From: Pseudohoeflea suaedae
GTDB lineage: Bacteria; Pseudomonadota; Alphaproteobacteria; Rhizobiales; Rhizobiaceae
Reading direction: 5' to 3'
Assembly (NCBI RefSeq): GCF_004354915.1
Contig: NZ_SMSI01000001.1
Coordinates: 1,798,001 to 1,862,000, forward strand
Length of the DNA: 64,000 nt
Shown: positions 27,620 through 42,127 of the stretch, one piece after another
How the letters are laid out: every line of letters starts with the position of its first letter
Position numbering within the stretch: the stretch's first letter is position 1
The notes under the pieces: model-generated
Database searches by the model: none
Seen by the model: only the letters and a program-made list of their open reading frames with translations
What the model was told of the DNA's origin: nothing
Program-made: the position numbers and the translations under genes

Positions 27620-27651
27620 GGGCGGGAAGGCGGTCATGCCGCGTCCCGCCC
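27620..27651 (+). terminator. hairpin after clpX
   Basis: GGGCGGGA (27620-27627) pairs with TCCCGCCC (27644-27651); an inner GGC/GCC can extend it. It starts 10 nt after the clpX stop. Only a poor T tract (TTATT) follows, so it is a moderate terminator candidate. Confidence 0.5.
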
Positions 27652-27991
27652 TTATTGCATGCGCAATGCCTTGCCTCTTCTGCGGAGGGAACGCGTTGTC
27701 CTTTCGGAAGCGGCGTGTTTTCGGTTGAAAGCGCACGCAAGCCTTGGCCAAGCCAGGCGTGTAACAGTTTCCAACTTATGGTAAGCGCTTTAAGGTCCGA
27801 ATCCGGGATTCCGTCTGTACCGGATTTCGTGGCTTGAATTGTAACGGGTTTGTTTCCACTTATACATTCGAGAAACGGGAAAGAGAGCGACGCTTTCGAA
27901 CCCCGCAGACGGACGCTGGTGCGGTTGCCTCGTGGAGGGGCCGCCATTGCGTTGCCGAAGGGCCTGAAAGACGGCCGGAAAAGGAAAAGAC
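27652..27991 (+). other. clpX-lon intergenic region
   Basis: About 340 nt with no gene seen. CTTGAA at 27833 with CTTATA at 27859 (20-nt gap) is a weak promoter-like pair for lon. The GGAAAAGGAAAAG purine run just before 27992 is the lon ribosome binding site. Confidence 0.4.
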
Positions 27992-30409
<2,418 letters not shown>

Positions 30410-30465
30410 TTAACGGACTGGGGCTTTCGTCCCATTTCGCTCCAGAACAGTCAATTTTGACGGGA

Positions 30466-30492
30466 AGACGGGCTCATTGGGCCCGTCTTTTT
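30466..30492 (+). terminator. intrinsic terminator after lon
   Basis: AGACGGGC (30466-30473), 7-nt loop, GCCCGTCT (30481-30488), then TTTTT. A strong stem plus U tract between lon and hupB. Confidence 0.88.
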
Positions 30493-30544
30493 ATTTCGTG
30501 TGCGGAATGATCGCTATTTTTCGGGTAAAAACCACCAAAACCCG

Positions 30545-30577
30545 CTTGTCAGCGCCCGGCGAATACGTACATTCGCC
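30545..30577 (+). promoter_or_regulatory. candidate hupB promoter with overlapping inverted repeat
   Basis: CTTGTC (30545-30550), 17 nt, TACATT (30568-30573). A 7-bp inverted repeat GGCGAAT (30558-30564) / ATTCGCC (30571-30577) overlaps the spacer and the -10, so a dimeric repressor could bind here. Confidence 0.35.
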
Positions 30578-30619
30578 TGCGATGTTAACGAGTCGTCAAA
30601 TGCCGAAAGGGAAGAAACG

Positions 30620-30892
30620 ATGAACAAGAACGAGCTGGTTGCTGCTGTTGCCGAAAAGGCTGGTCTCAGCAAGGGTGACGCAGGCAAGGCGGTTGAAGCT
30701 GTCTTCGAAACCATCACCGGTGAACTGAAGAACAGCGGCGACGTCCGTCTGGTCGGCTTTGGCAATTTCTCGGTTTCGCGCCGCGAAGCCACTACTGGCC
30801 GCAACCCGTCGACCGGCGCCGAAGTCCAGATCCCGGCACGCAACGTGCCGAAGTTCTCGGCAGGCAAGGGCCTGAAGGACGCGGTGAACTAA
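30620..30892 (+). CDS. hupB: DNA-binding protein HU
   Basis: 90 aa histone-like HU. MNKNELVAAVAEKAGLSK opens the helical body, GDVRLVGFGNFSVSRREATTG is the signature with the beta arm, and the RNPSTGAEVQIPARNVPKF arm carries the DNA-intercalating proline. ATG 30620 follows GGGAAGAAACG. It follows lon as in many proteobacteria but has its own terminator-flanked unit. Confidence 0.97.
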   Translation: MNKNELVAAVAEKAGLSKGDAGKAVEAVFETITGELKNSGDVRLVGFGNFSVSRREATTGRNPSTGAEVQIPARNVPKFSAGKGLKDAVN

Positions 30893-30923
30893 GTTCACGC
30901 GGACCGTCGAAAGACAGGAAAAG

Positions 30924-30947
30924 CCCGGGCTCGCGCCCGGGTTTTTT
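30924..30947 (+). terminator. intrinsic terminator after hupB
   Basis: CCCGGGC (30924-30930), TCGC loop, GCCCGGG (30935-30941), T6. The upstream AA can extend the stem against the T run. Confidence 0.9.
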
Positions 30948-30978
30948 CATTTGGGCTCGCGCCCGGGGTTTTTCGTTT
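30927..30978 (+). repeat. tandem duplication of the hupB terminator 3' part
   Basis: A 26-bp unit beginning GGGCTCGCGCCCGGG and ending CATTT (30927-30952) is followed directly by a second copy (30953-30978) with two substitutions, then by the start of a third (GGGC). The second copy keeps the T tract but only a 4-bp stem. Confidence 0.8.
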
Positions 30979-31034
30979 GGGCCTGCTGAACGGCGGTAGC
31001 GAGCACGAGATTGCCGCTTCCGCCATTTTTTGTA

Positions 31035-31063
31035 TTGACGAGAGAACAAAAATAGAACATGTT
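31035..31063 (+). promoter_or_regulatory. SOS promoter with LexA box for the 33-aa ORF
   Basis: GAACAAAAATAGAAC (31044-31058) is an exact match to the alphaproteobacterial LexA operator GTTC-N7-GTTC read on the other strand. It begins 3 nt after TTGACG (31035-31040) and runs to the candidate -10 CATGTT (31058-31063), so bound LexA would exclude RNA polymerase. Confidence 0.82.
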
Positions 31064-31092
31064 GGAAACATAACGGAACACAGGAGCTCAGC

Positions 31093-31194
31093 ATGTTGGA
31101 ATTTGCACCGGCCGGGTTTGCCCGCGATCTCGCAGCCTTCGTTTCAATGACACTCTTCGTTGCCAGTTTCGGCATCGTCATGCTGGCGCTTTAG
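31093..31194 (+). CDS. 33-aa SOS-regulated single-pass membrane peptide
   Basis: ATG 31093 to TAG 31192-31194. AGGAG at 31082-31086 gives a 6-nt spacing, an excellent ribosome binding site. The peptide starts MLEFAPAGFARDLAAF and continues VSMTLFVASFGIVMLAL. It has a short polar or amphipathic N-terminus followed by one hydrophobic helix running to the C-terminus. It lies 34 nt downstream of a perfect LexA box. Caulobacter SidA, an SOS-induced 29-residue inner-membrane division inhibitor, is the closest functional analogue I know. That this peptide does the same job is inference from size, topology and regulation, not homology. Confidence 0.72.
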   Translation: MLEFAPAGFARDLAAFVSMTLFVASFGIVMLAL

Positions 31195-31275
31195 GCGTCT
31201 CGTTCACCTATCCCCGAGCCGGCAGGTCTGAGCCTGCCCCGCGCGCCGGACGCTACGGACAGCCCCTTGTCCGGT

Positions 31276-31292
31276 CCGGCAGGGCCTGCCGG
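31276..31292 (+). repeat. GC-rich palindrome after the SOS microprotein gene
   Basis: CCGGCAGG (31276-31283), G, CCTGCCGG (31285-31292), followed by CTAATTTT. It is a possible weak terminator for the 33-aa gene. A related CCGGCAGG arm occurs at about 31219. Confidence 0.35.
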
Positions 31293-31428
31293 CTAATTTT
31301 CCCTCACCCCCGATAGTTTGGAAGAGGTGAGGGAAGTCCACGCCTTTCGGCTGTCGGGCGCTGGACATGACGGGCGGCTCGTCCGAAAATCGCGGTTTCA
31401 GGAATCGCATTCGGACGGACAAGAGCCC

Positions 31429-34989
<3,561 letters not shown>

Positions 34990-35251
34990 TCGAGGTCAGA
35001 TCGACCGCGCTTCGGCGGTTGCTGGTATCGCTGATCTGTAATCGCGCGGGATCATTCCGGCATGACGATCTTCTCTCGTTTCGCTTCGGCCATGCCGGGG
35101 CCTTTTCTCGTCGCCGCTGTGTCCTCGTCCGGCCACGTGCCGGCGCAGGGCGAGGGAAGAAGTCCATCGATCGCTTGTTAGTAAATCAAAATAAATAGAT
35201 TTATTCAGGCGAATAAAAGGATTTTCTCATTCTCTTTCTCAAGTGGGCGAT

Positions 35252-36562
35252 TCACTTGTCCCGGTCCCGCTGCGGTGTGGTCTCGCGGCCTTTGCCGAAC
35301 GTATAGCCGGTTTCGAGCGCGGCTTTGCCGAACTTGGCTCGAACCTTGTCGATCGCGCTTTCTGCGACGGCGCGGCGGCCGGCCAGCGGATCGACGAGAT
35401 CGGCCGGATCCGCCTGTTCGGGACTTGTCAGATCCGTGACGCCGATGCCGAGAAGGCGGAAACGCGTGCCGTCGATCTCGCGTTCGAGAAGGTGCAGCCC
35501 GGTTCGGAAAATCCGGTCGGCGAGCTGCGTGGGCGCGTCGAGCTTGTGGTTGCGGGTGCGCGACTTGAAATCGGCGGTCTTCAGCTTGAGCACGATCGTC
35601 TGGCCGGCGATCTCCGCCTTCTTCAGTCGCGCGGAGACCTTTTCGGACAACGCCCGCAGCACGGGCACCAGATCCTCGCTGCGCGAAAGGTCGGTGTTGA
35701 ATGTGGTCTCGGCCGAAACGCTCTTGGCTGCCTCGTTGGGATGGACGGTGCGGCTGTCGTCGCCGCGGGAAAGCTCATAGAGCCGCTTGCCCATCACGCC
35801 GTAGCGCCGCATCAGGGTATCGATCTCCATCTTCTGAAGCTGTCCCACGGTCTTGATGCCGTCACCTGCCAGCTGTGCCTCGAAGGCCTTGCCGACACCC
35901 CAGATCGTCGAAACCGGTCTCGGCGCCAGAAAGTCCATCGCCTCGGCCTTGCCGATGACGGAATAGCCGCGCGGCTTCTCGAGGTCGGAGGCAACCTTGG
36001 CGAGGAACTTGCAGTAGCTCAAGCCGACCGAGAGGGTGATGCCGATCTCGTCTTCGACACGCCTGGCAAACCGCGCCAGCGTCCGCGCCGGGCTATCCTT
36101 GTGCAGCAGTTCGGTGCCGGCGAGATCAAGGAAGGCCTCGTCGATGGAGATCGGCTGGACGAGTGGCGTGAGCTCCTGCATGAGCGTGCGGACATCGCGG
36201 CCGACGCTCGCATATTTCTCCATATTCGGCTTGATGACGATCGCGTCGGGGCAGGCTTCGAGCGCCTTGAACATCGGCATTGCCGAGCGCACGCCGCTGA
36301 TCCGGGCAATATAGCAACAGGTGGAAACGACGCCGCGCCTGCCGCCCCCGATGATCACCGGCTTGTCGACGAGCTCGGGATTGTCGCGCTTTTCGACGGT
36401 GGCGTAGAAGGCGTCGCAGTCCACATGGGCAAGCGAGAGTTTTGCAATCTCCGCATGGCGCACCAGTCGCGGGCTGCCGCAGCCATGGCAGCGCTTTTCC
36501 GCCGCGCGGGTGGGGCGCAGGCAGTCACGACAGAAGCCGGGAAGATGTGTGGTTTCGCTCAT
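35252..36562 (-). CDS. dinB: DNA polymerase IV (Y family) with N-terminal zinc ribbon
   Basis: 436 aa error-prone translesion polymerase. Catalytic residues are in [14 protein letters not shown] near residue 44 and SIDEAFLD near 139, and the little-finger domain and C-terminal tail follow. Before the polymerase fold, residues ~11-32 carry CRDC and CHGC, a four-cysteine zinc-ribbon-like extension absent from E. coli DinB. A perfect LexA box lies 5 nt upstream of the start codon, so SOS induction is very likely. Confidence 0.95.
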   Translation of the reverse strand: MSETTHLPGFCRDCLRPTRAAEKRCHGCGSPRLVRHAEIAKLSLAHVDCDAFYATVEKRDNPELVDKPVIIGGGRRGVVSTCCYIARISGVRSAMPMFKALEACPDAIVIKPNMEKYASVGRDVRTLMQELTPLVQPISIDEAFLDLAGTELLHKDSPARTLARFARRVEDEIGITLSVGLSYCKFLAKVASDLEKPRGYSVIGKAEAMDFLAPRPVSTIWGVGKAFEAQLAGDGIKTVGQLQKMEIDTLMRRYGVMGKRLYELSRGDDSRTVHPNEAAKSVSAETTFNTDLSRSEDLVPVLRALSEKVSARLKKAEIAGQTIVLKLKTADFKSRTRNHKLDAPTQLADRIFRTGLHLLEREIDGTRFRLLGIGVTDLTSPEQADPADLVDPLAGRRAVAESAIDKVRAKFGKAALETGYTFGKGRETTPQRDRDK

Positions 36563-36567
36563 GGCCG

Positions 36568-36582
36568 GAACAAAGATTGAAC
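36568..36582 (-). promoter_or_regulatory. LexA (SOS) box upstream of dinB
   Basis: GAACAAAGATTGAAC, GAAC-N7-GAAC exact, immediately upstream of the minus-strand dinB start at 36562. It matches the alphaproteobacterial LexA operator. Confidence 0.85.
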
Positions 36583-36624
36583 AGACCGAAACTAGGCCAA
36601 ACGGAGCGAAGTCACAAGCTGGGT

Positions 36625-37278
36625 CTAGTCGTCAGCTGACGAGAAATGGCGACGGATGAGCCTGCCCGCTTCGGGCCAGCCTTGAGCTGTCACGACGCCG
36701 TCTCCGGGATCGGGGGCGAGCGCGCGAAACCCTTCATGGGCCATGAGATTGACCAGGAGCGCCTGGGGCAGATGATCGCGCACCGAGTGGAGATTGCGAA
36801 AGATGTCGTCGACAAAGGCAACCGGCTGGTCGCGCTCTCCGTGAATGGCGAGGGCTGCCGGGCCCTTGGGCTGTTCGGAGGCGATCATCGGGTATGGCAT
36901 GGCCAGAGTATCGAGCACCCGGCGGCGAATCGCCCGATGCCGGGGCGGCATGGCGGTCAGGAAGACGATGTCGGCGATGGCGGAAAGATCGTGGAGCGTC
37001 TCGACCGCGGCCTCCGCGGCGTGTTGCCACCGGTCCTGTTCGGCGAAGAACTCTTCCAGAAGCGCGCTGACCTGTGCCTGCTCGACGGCGCGATCGCCTT
37101 CGAGCGGGAAGATGTTGCCCGTCAGCCTGAAGGAGACCGGCCGCAATTCGTGACCCCGGGAAATGAGGAATGCCATGAACGGGGTGACGAATTCGAGTGC
37201 GACCTCGTCGATGTCACATATGAGCAGGGGTCTGTCGCCGAGGCTGATGTCCTCGGCACTGCTTGCGATCCCGGTCAA
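36625..37278 (-). CDS. HAD-like hydrolase
   Basis: 217 aa from a TTG codon (36276+1000, i.e. 37276-37278) that overlaps the DUF3572 stop in a TTGA, a coupling arrangement analogous to ATGA. The frame is open further upstream inside DUF3572, but that extension is arginine-rich shadow sequence. [14 protein letters not shown] near residue 20 is the DxD nucleophile motif, [16 protein letters not shown] is the second motif region, and [11 protein letters not shown] is the acidic motif 4. The substrate is unknown. Confidence 0.8.
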   Translation of the reverse strand: MTGIASSAEDISLGDRPLLICDIDEVALEFVTPFMAFLISRGHELRPVSFRLTGNIFPLEGDRAVEQAQVSALLEEFFAEQDRWQHAAEAAVETLHDLSAIADIVFLTAMPPRHRAIRRRVLDTLAMPYPMIASEQPKGPAALAIHGERDQPVAFVDDIFRNLHSVRDHLPQALLVNLMAHEGFRALAPDPGDGVVTAQGWPEAGRLIRRHFSSADD

Positions 37279-37553
37279 ATATCGCTTCCCCCGCCGAGCT
37301 CCCGCCATGCGCGGGCGACGGCTTCGGGCGGCCTGCCGGAAGCTTCCGAAAACCGAATCAGCGTCGGCTCGTGCGTCATCAGGAAGGACAGGACCCCGAC
37401 AAGAAACCCCGGCTGGCCGGCCGCAGCGCGCAGATTTGATGCTTCGAGGCCCGAAAGTGCCAGAAAACGGGACAGCAGTTCCGGCTCTGAAGCGAGCCAT
37501 CCGAGCACTTCGATGGCGATTTGTTGCGGATCGTTATGGGTCATTTCTGTCAT
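37275..37553 (-). CDS. DUF3572 family protein
   Basis: 92 aa, largely alpha-helical and acidic, with PQQIAIEVLGWLASEPELLSRFLALSGL near the start and FLMTHEPTLIRF in the middle. This matches DUF3572, a rhizobial family usually divergent from divK. ATG 37553 (a second in-frame ATG is at 37544) has no strong ribosome binding site. Coupled to the HAD gene by a 4-nt overlap. The function is unknown. Confidence 0.85.
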   Translation of the reverse strand: MTEMTHNDPQQIAIEVLGWLASEPELLSRFLALSGLEASNLRAAAGQPGFLVGVLSFLMTHEPTLIRFSEASGRPPEAVARAWRELGGGSDI

Positions 37554-37730
37554 GGTTGAGGAATCGATGAGAATTCGAATGATGGGGTTACCATTTTTTC
37601 AACCTCGCGAAAGTAGTATAGCCGCTAGTGAGCTGGAATCGGGAAACCGTTTTGAGTTGGGCCGGGAAATCGGCCAGGCGTTCAGGGAGACCGGCATACG
37701 CCGGACAGACGCCGTAGGACGGGACAGGAT

Positions 37731-38102
37731 ATGACCAAGCAGGTGATGATTGTTGAGGACAACGAACTCAACATGAAGCTATTCCGGGACCTCATCGAGG
37801 CCTCCGGCTACCAGACGATCCAGACCCGCAACGGCATGGAGGCGATGGATCTCGCCCGCGCCCACCGGCCCGATCTCATTCTCATGGACATTCAGCTTCC
37901 CGAGGTCTCCGGCCTCGAGGTCACGAAGTGGCTCAAGGAAGACGACGATCTGCACCAGATCCCGGTGATAGCGGTCACCGCATTCGCCATGAAGGGTGAT
38001 GAGGAACGCATTCGGCAGGGGGGCTGCGAGGCTTATATCTCCAAGCCCATCTCGGTGCCGAATTTCATCCAGACCATCAAGACCTATCTCGGCGATAGTT
38101 GA
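37731..38102 (+). CDS. divK: single-domain response regulator DivK
   Basis: 123 aa REC-only protein. The phosphoacceptor aspartate lies in [13 protein letters not shown] near residue 53, and the conserved lysine in [12 protein letters not shown] near 105. It is the DivJ/PleC-controlled switch of the CtrA cell-cycle pathway in alphaproteobacteria. pleD starts 15 nt downstream, the standard divK-pleD operon. A 177-nt spacer separates it from the divergent DUF3572 gene. Confidence 0.95.
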   Translation: MTKQVMIVEDNELNMKLFRDLIEASGYQTIQTRNGMEAMDLARAHRPDLILMDIQLPEVSGLEVTKWLKEDDDLHQIPVIAVTAFAMKGDEERIRQGGCEAYISKPISVPNFIQTIKTYLGDS

Positions 38103-38117
38103 GCGAAGGACCAGACA

Positions 38118-39491
38118 ATGACCGCGCGCATACTCGTCGTCGATGACATTCCGGCCAATGTGAAGCTGCTCGAAGCGCGGCTGATAGCCGAATATTACGA
38201 GGTGCTGACTGCCCCTGACGGCATGACCGCGCTGTCGATCTGCGATCAGACCTCCGTGGATCTCATCCTGCTCGACATCATGATGCCCGGTATCGATGGT
38301 TTCGAGGTGTGCGAACGGCTCAAATCAAATCCGCGCACGGCTCACATCCCGGTCGTCATGGTGACTGCGCTCGACCAGCCGTCGGACCGCGTCCGCGGGC
38401 TGAAGGCCGGCGCCGACGATTTCCTGACCAAGCCGGTCAACGACATGCAGCTGATGGCGCGGGTGCGTAGCCTGGTGCGCTTCAAGACGCTGTCGGACGA
38501 ATTGCGACTGCGCGCCGAGACCGCCCGCTCGGTCGGCGCCAGCGACCTGCTTTCGCCCGTCGGGAACGGGTTCGGCGAGCCGGGTCTGGTCTTGCTTGTC
38601 GAACCGCGCGCCAATGCACGCGATCGCATCATCCGCGCCTTGTCGCAGACGGCCGAGGTGACGGCGATCAGCGATCCGCAGGCCGCCCTGTTCGATGCCG
38701 CCGAAAAACCCTACGAACTCGTCATCATTTCCTCGCAGCAGGAAGACTACGACCCGCTGCGCCTGTGCTCGCAGATCCGTTCGCTTGAGCGCACGCGCTT
38801 CATTCCGGTTCTTGTCCTCGCCGAGCAGGGTGAGGACGAGCTCGTATTGCGGGCGCTGGAACTCGGCGTGAACGACTATCTCCTGCGTCCGCTCGACCCC
38901 AATGAGCTGGTGGCGCGCTGCGTGACCCAGTTCCGCCGCAAGCGCTATAACGACCAATTGCGCGAGAGCCTCACGATGTCGGTCGAAATGGCCGTCACGG
39001 ATCCGCTGACGGGGCTCAATAACCGCCGTTATCTCGATACGCACCTGCAGACGCTGTTCGATCGCTCCAAGCGCCGCGGCAGGCCGCTGTCGGTCATCAT
39101 CGCCGATATCGACCACTTCAAGGCGGTCAACGATACCTATGGGCATGAGGGCGGCGACGACATCCTGAGGGATTTTGCCCAGCGGGTGAGGGGAGCCGTG
39201 CGCGGAGCCGACCTCGCTTGCCGCTTCGGTGGCGAGGAATTCGTCATCGTCATGCCGGACACGCCCGACGACATTGCCGGCCAGGTCGCCGAGCGTCTGC
39301 GGGAATCAGTGGCGAACCAGGCTTTCCGTATCGCGGCAACCGGCCAGGACGTGACCGTGACCGCCTCGATCGGCATCGCCACGCTCGAAGCCGGTGATTC
39401 GGATGCCGCGGGGATGTTGCGCCGTGCGGACAAGGCGCTCTATGCGGCAAAGGACGGCGGACGTAACCGCGTCGTGAGCCAGGCTGCCTGA
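38118..39491 (+). CDS. pleD: response regulator/diguanylate cyclase PleD
   Basis: 457 aa with REC (1-120), a degenerate REC (about 155-275) and GGDEF (about 290-455). The first REC has its aspartate in LILLDIMMPGIDG. The second reads ELVIISSQQED and lacks it, as in Caulobacter PleD, where it acts as a dimerisation adaptor. The active site GGEEF is intact, and an RGAD inhibitory (RxxD) site lies five residues before it, so c-di-GMP feedback control is expected. It makes c-di-GMP during cell differentiation. Confidence 0.96.
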   Translation: MTARILVVDDIPANVKLLEARLIAEYYEVLTAPDGMTALSICDQTSVDLILLDIMMPGIDGFEVCERLKSNPRTAHIPVVMVTALDQPSDRVRGLKAGADDFLTKPVNDMQLMARVRSLVRFKTLSDELRLRAETARSVGASDLLSPVGNGFGEPGLVLLVEPRANARDRIIRALSQTAEVTAISDPQAALFDAAEKPYELVIISSQQEDYDPLRLCSQIRSLERTRFIPVLVLAEQGEDELVLRALELGVNDYLLRPLDPNELVARCVTQFRRKRYNDQLRESLTMSVEMAVTDPLTGLNNRRYLDTHLQTLFDRSKRRGRPLSVIIADIDHFKAVNDTYGHEGGDDILRDFAQRVRGAVRGADLACRFGGEEFVIVMPDTPDDIAGQVAERLRESVANQAFRIAATGQDVTVTASIGIATLEAGDSDAAGMLRRADKALYAAKDGGRNRVVSQAA

Positions 39492-39785
39492 AAACTGCCT
39501 GGTCAAACTTGATGGGAGCCCCCTCAAATATGAGGATGGCCCGTCGGTTCTGCTACTAGATTTTGCGGGACAGGGCAATTTCAACTTGATCGTGTGGCGC
39601 TTTCCGTCCATCAATTGTGTAACGGAAAGATAGATACATCAAAGTATCTCGAGTTCCTCATGAGCTGGTTCGCCGCATCTCCTGCATCATGGGGTTCTGG
39701 CTGGCGAACGGTAGTCCAATCGCCAATTTGGACCGCCGTCGCCAGCCAATCTTGTACCGTTCCCGCAAAGGGTTCAGATCACACG
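39492..39785. other. intergenic region between pleD and rpmG
   Basis: About 300 nt before the shared terminator. I find no ORF with a plausible ribosome binding site, no tRNA and no strong hairpin here. Confidence 0.4.
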
Positions 39786-39821
39786 AAAAAGCCCGCTTCG
39801 ATTGCCGAAGCGGGCTTTTTT
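39786..39821. terminator. bidirectional terminator between pleD and rpmG
   Basis: GCCCGCTTCG (39791-39800), ATTGC loop, CGAAGCGGGC (39806-39815), with A5 before and T6 after. It is a perfect 10-bp stem with U tracts both ways and certainly serves rpmG, which ends 21 nt away. Confidence 0.92.
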
Positions 39822-39841
39822 CATGGCGTCCGGAAAGCGGA

Positions 39842-40009
39842 TTACTTGATCTTCGCTTCCTTGAATTCAACATGCTTCTTGGCGATCGGGTCGTACTTGG
39901 TCTTCACCATCTTCTCGGTGAAGGTACGGCTGTTCTTCTTGGTCACATAGAAAAAGCCGGTGTCTGCGGTCGACAGGAGCTTGATCTTGATCGTGGTTGC
40001 CTTGGCCAT
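39842..40009 (-). CDS. rpmG: 50S ribosomal protein L33
   Basis: 55 aa, [20 protein letters not shown] and onward to VEFKEAKIK. It has the basic, short L33 sequence with the conserved [10 protein letters not shown] block and lacks the zinc-binding cysteines, so it is the C-minus, zinc-independent form. A GAGG motif sits upstream of the ATG at 40009. It is monocistronic with its own terminator. Confidence 0.96.
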   Translation of the reverse strand: MAKATTIKIKLLSTADTGFFYVTKKNSRTFTEKMVKTKYDPIAKKHVEFKEAKIK

Positions 40010-40130
40010 CTTGGTCTGCCTCTACAGGGGAGTGCGAATATCGTGAAAATAGCCGTGGCGGTCTCGGCGGTTATCCAGCCCGGGACCCACGGCAAATCTT
40101 GCGCGGAAACTACAAATTGCCGGCGGAAAG

Positions 40131-41312
40131 TCAAGCCCTCTTGGGACGTAACAGGATTCGGATCACAGTGAGGGCGACATAGAGGCCGAAGAAGAAGGCC
40201 AGCGACCAGGCAAAACCATGGCTGCCGAACAGATCCATCGCCCCGCCGATGAGCTGCGGGCCGATGAGCGTGCCGAGCGCGTAGCAGAAAACGAAGGCCG
40301 CATTGGCGGCGGCGAGATCCGAGCCGTGCAGCGTATCGCCCAGATGCGCAAGGCCGATCGTGTAGAGCCCGGCCACGCATCCGCCCCACAAAAGCAGGAT
40401 GATGCTGGCATAGAGCCAGTTCTCGATCATCCAGGGCAGGGCGAGCGATCCGATGAGCCCTATGACGGCGACGATCGACAACAGGCGCCGCCTGTCGGAC
40501 GATCTGTCGGCCAGCATGCCCATGGGAATCTGGAAGATGACGTTGCCGAGCCCGATCATCGACAGAAGGATGGCGCCCTGCGATTCGCCGAATCCGGTGC
40601 TCTTCGCATAGAGCGGAAAGAGCGAGAGGCCGCCCGATTCGACCGCGCCGAACACGAAGACAGCAGCGGTGGCGGTGGGCACGAGGAAGACATAGCGCAG
40701 GAAGGGATGCTTGGCCGGCTCCGCGATCGGCGGGTTTTCGTGGCGCGCGATGACCACTGGCACGGCTGCCATCAGGATGATGACGGCGCCGACGAGGAAG
40801 GGCGCAATGCCGTCGGAGCCCAGGATCGAAAAGATCAGTGGCCCGGCCGCAAATCCCAGTGACAGCACTGCCGCGTAAATGCCCAGGACAAAACCGCGCC
40901 GCGACGGCGGAGCCGCGGTGTTGATCCAGAATTCCGACAGGATGAACAGCATCGTGACGGCGCCGTGGAAGACGATCCTGAGCGGGAACCACAGCCAGAA
41001 GGCTTCGGCGTAATAGAAACCCAGCGCGCTGACCGCGGCAGCCACGATGGCGAGCAGCATCGTGTTGACCACGGTGATGCGCTTGGCGATCATCGTCGTC
41101 AGCGGCGCGGCCGCCATCGCCGCCACGCCGCCCATGGCGGTATTCACGCCGATCATCGTCGAGGAGATGCCGCGCTTTTCCAGGATGATGCTCAGGAGCG
41201 GCAGGCCCAGCCCCATGGCGATGCCGACGGCGGTGATCGAGGCAATCGCGGCAATCAGCGCGGGCCAGTGAATATCTTCGCGCTGGGGAGGGGATACGAC
41301 CATTTTGTCCAT
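40131..41312 (-). CDS. MFS transporter
   Basis: 393 aa with about 12 membrane helices. The first half carries GVNTAMGGVAAMAAAPL and the second half GMLADRSSDRRRLLS, the MFS loop motif D-R-x-x-R-R. It resembles the YcaD/UMF-like group of drug or sugar permeases in alphaproteobacteria. The ribosome binding site is unclear, and ATG 41312 or the internal MVVSPP start at 41303 are both possible. The substrate is unknown. It is likely transcribed separately from the NUDIX gene (107 nt upstream). Confidence 0.88.
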   Translation of the reverse strand: MDKMVVSPPQREDIHWPALIAAIASITAVGIAMGLGLPLLSIILEKRGISSTMIGVNTAMGGVAAMAAAPLTTMIAKRITVVNTMLLAIVAAAVSALGFYYAEAFWLWFPLRIVFHGAVTMLFILSEFWINTAAPPSRRGFVLGIYAAVLSLGFAAGPLIFSILGSDGIAPFLVGAVIILMAAVPVVIARHENPPIAEPAKHPFLRYVFLVPTATAAVFVFGAVESGGLSLFPLYAKSTGFGESQGAILLSMIGLGNVIFQIPMGMLADRSSDRRRLLSIVAVIGLIGSLALPWMIENWLYASIILLLWGGCVAGLYTIGLAHLGDTLHGSDLAAANAAFVFCYALGTLIGPQLIGGAMDLFGSHGFAWSLAFFFGLYVALTVIRILLRPKRA

Positions 41313-41419
41313 TGGGAATTTTTCAGTGCAAACTCATTACTCAGAATGCCGGGACGCCGCAACTGGCTTCACCGCACAGGCTGTATAACCGGCCAAACTG
41401 CCTGATTTCATGACGACGT

Positions 41420-42127
41420 TCAGATCGTATCCCTGATCTGTCGGCCGTTACGGAAGTGATAGAAGGGAATGGCGGCATCGAAGGGCAGGGAAGTGTCCGC
41501 CGCGAGCGCCGCATTCACGTCATCGAGTATGACGCGGGTGATGTATGCCAATGGCAGGTCGCCAAAGTCATCGAGCGGCAGCCAGGTCAGATCCAGAAGT
41601 TCGGAACTCTCCTGGTGAAGCGCCGTGTCGGCCTCGATCTCGTCGGTGAAACAGGCAAAGAACCGCGTATCGAAGCGCCGGTTCTGTCCGGGTGGCGTTA
41701 TCGCACGCGCCACGTATCGCAACTTCGAAAGATCGGGGCAGAAAGCCTCTTTCTCGCTTCTCGGGGTGAGCGAGAGGGAGACTTCCTCCTCCATCTCCCG
41801 GGCCGCAGCGATCGCGAGCCCCCTGGCCGTCATCGGCGTGAAGCGCTTCGGTGTCCGGATCGCCAGCCGGTCGAGAACTTCGGGGCAGAGCGGAGCGGAA
41901 ACCGACTTGCGGGAATCGCCCGGATCGCGCCGCCCGCCGGGGAAGACATAGACGCCCGGCATGAAGGCGTGGGCGCGGGCACGCCGGCCCATCAGGACGC
42001 GCGGCACGCTTGCGCTCCGGTCGATCAGGATGAGGGAGGCCGCATCGCGCGGACGGATGGTCGGATGCCCGCCGTGCTCCAGCGCCGGATCGGGGGAGGT
42101 GCCGCTACCGGCTACCTTCGCTGTCAT
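41420..42127 (-). CDS. NUDIX hydrolase
   Basis: 235 aa. The start is TPTIRPRDAASLILID-like and PGVYVFPGGRRDPGD marks the beginning of the Nudix fold. The helix with catalytic glutamates is AAREMEEEVSLSL near residue 109, separated from the glycine by a long insertion. It is probably a CoA- or nucleotide-diphosphate hydrolase of the alphaproteobacterial type. Its ATG overlaps the DUF983 stop (ATGA), making it the last gene of topA-rnr-DUF983-NUDIX. Confidence 0.85.
   Translation of the reverse strand: MTAKVAGSGTSPDPALEHGGHPTIRPRDAASLILIDRSASVPRVLMGRRARAHAFMPGVYVFPGGRRDPGDSRKSVSAPLCPEVLDRLAIRTPKRFTPMTARGLAIAAAREMEEEVSLSLTPRSEKEAFCPDLSKLRYVARAITPPGQNRRFDTRFFACFTDEIEADTALHQESSELLDLTWLPLDDFGDLPLAYITRVILDDVNAALAADTSLPFDAAIPFYHFRNGRQIRDTI

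Noticed and set aside
35061-35180. Short plus-strand frame MTIFSRFASAMPG in the dnaE-dinB gap
   Set aside because: No ribosome binding site and no promoter; a 39-codon frame is expected by chance.
39658-39873. Minus-strand 71-aa frame over the pleD/rpmG terminator
   Set aside because: It crosses the rpmG end and the terminator stem, so it is not a plausible gene.
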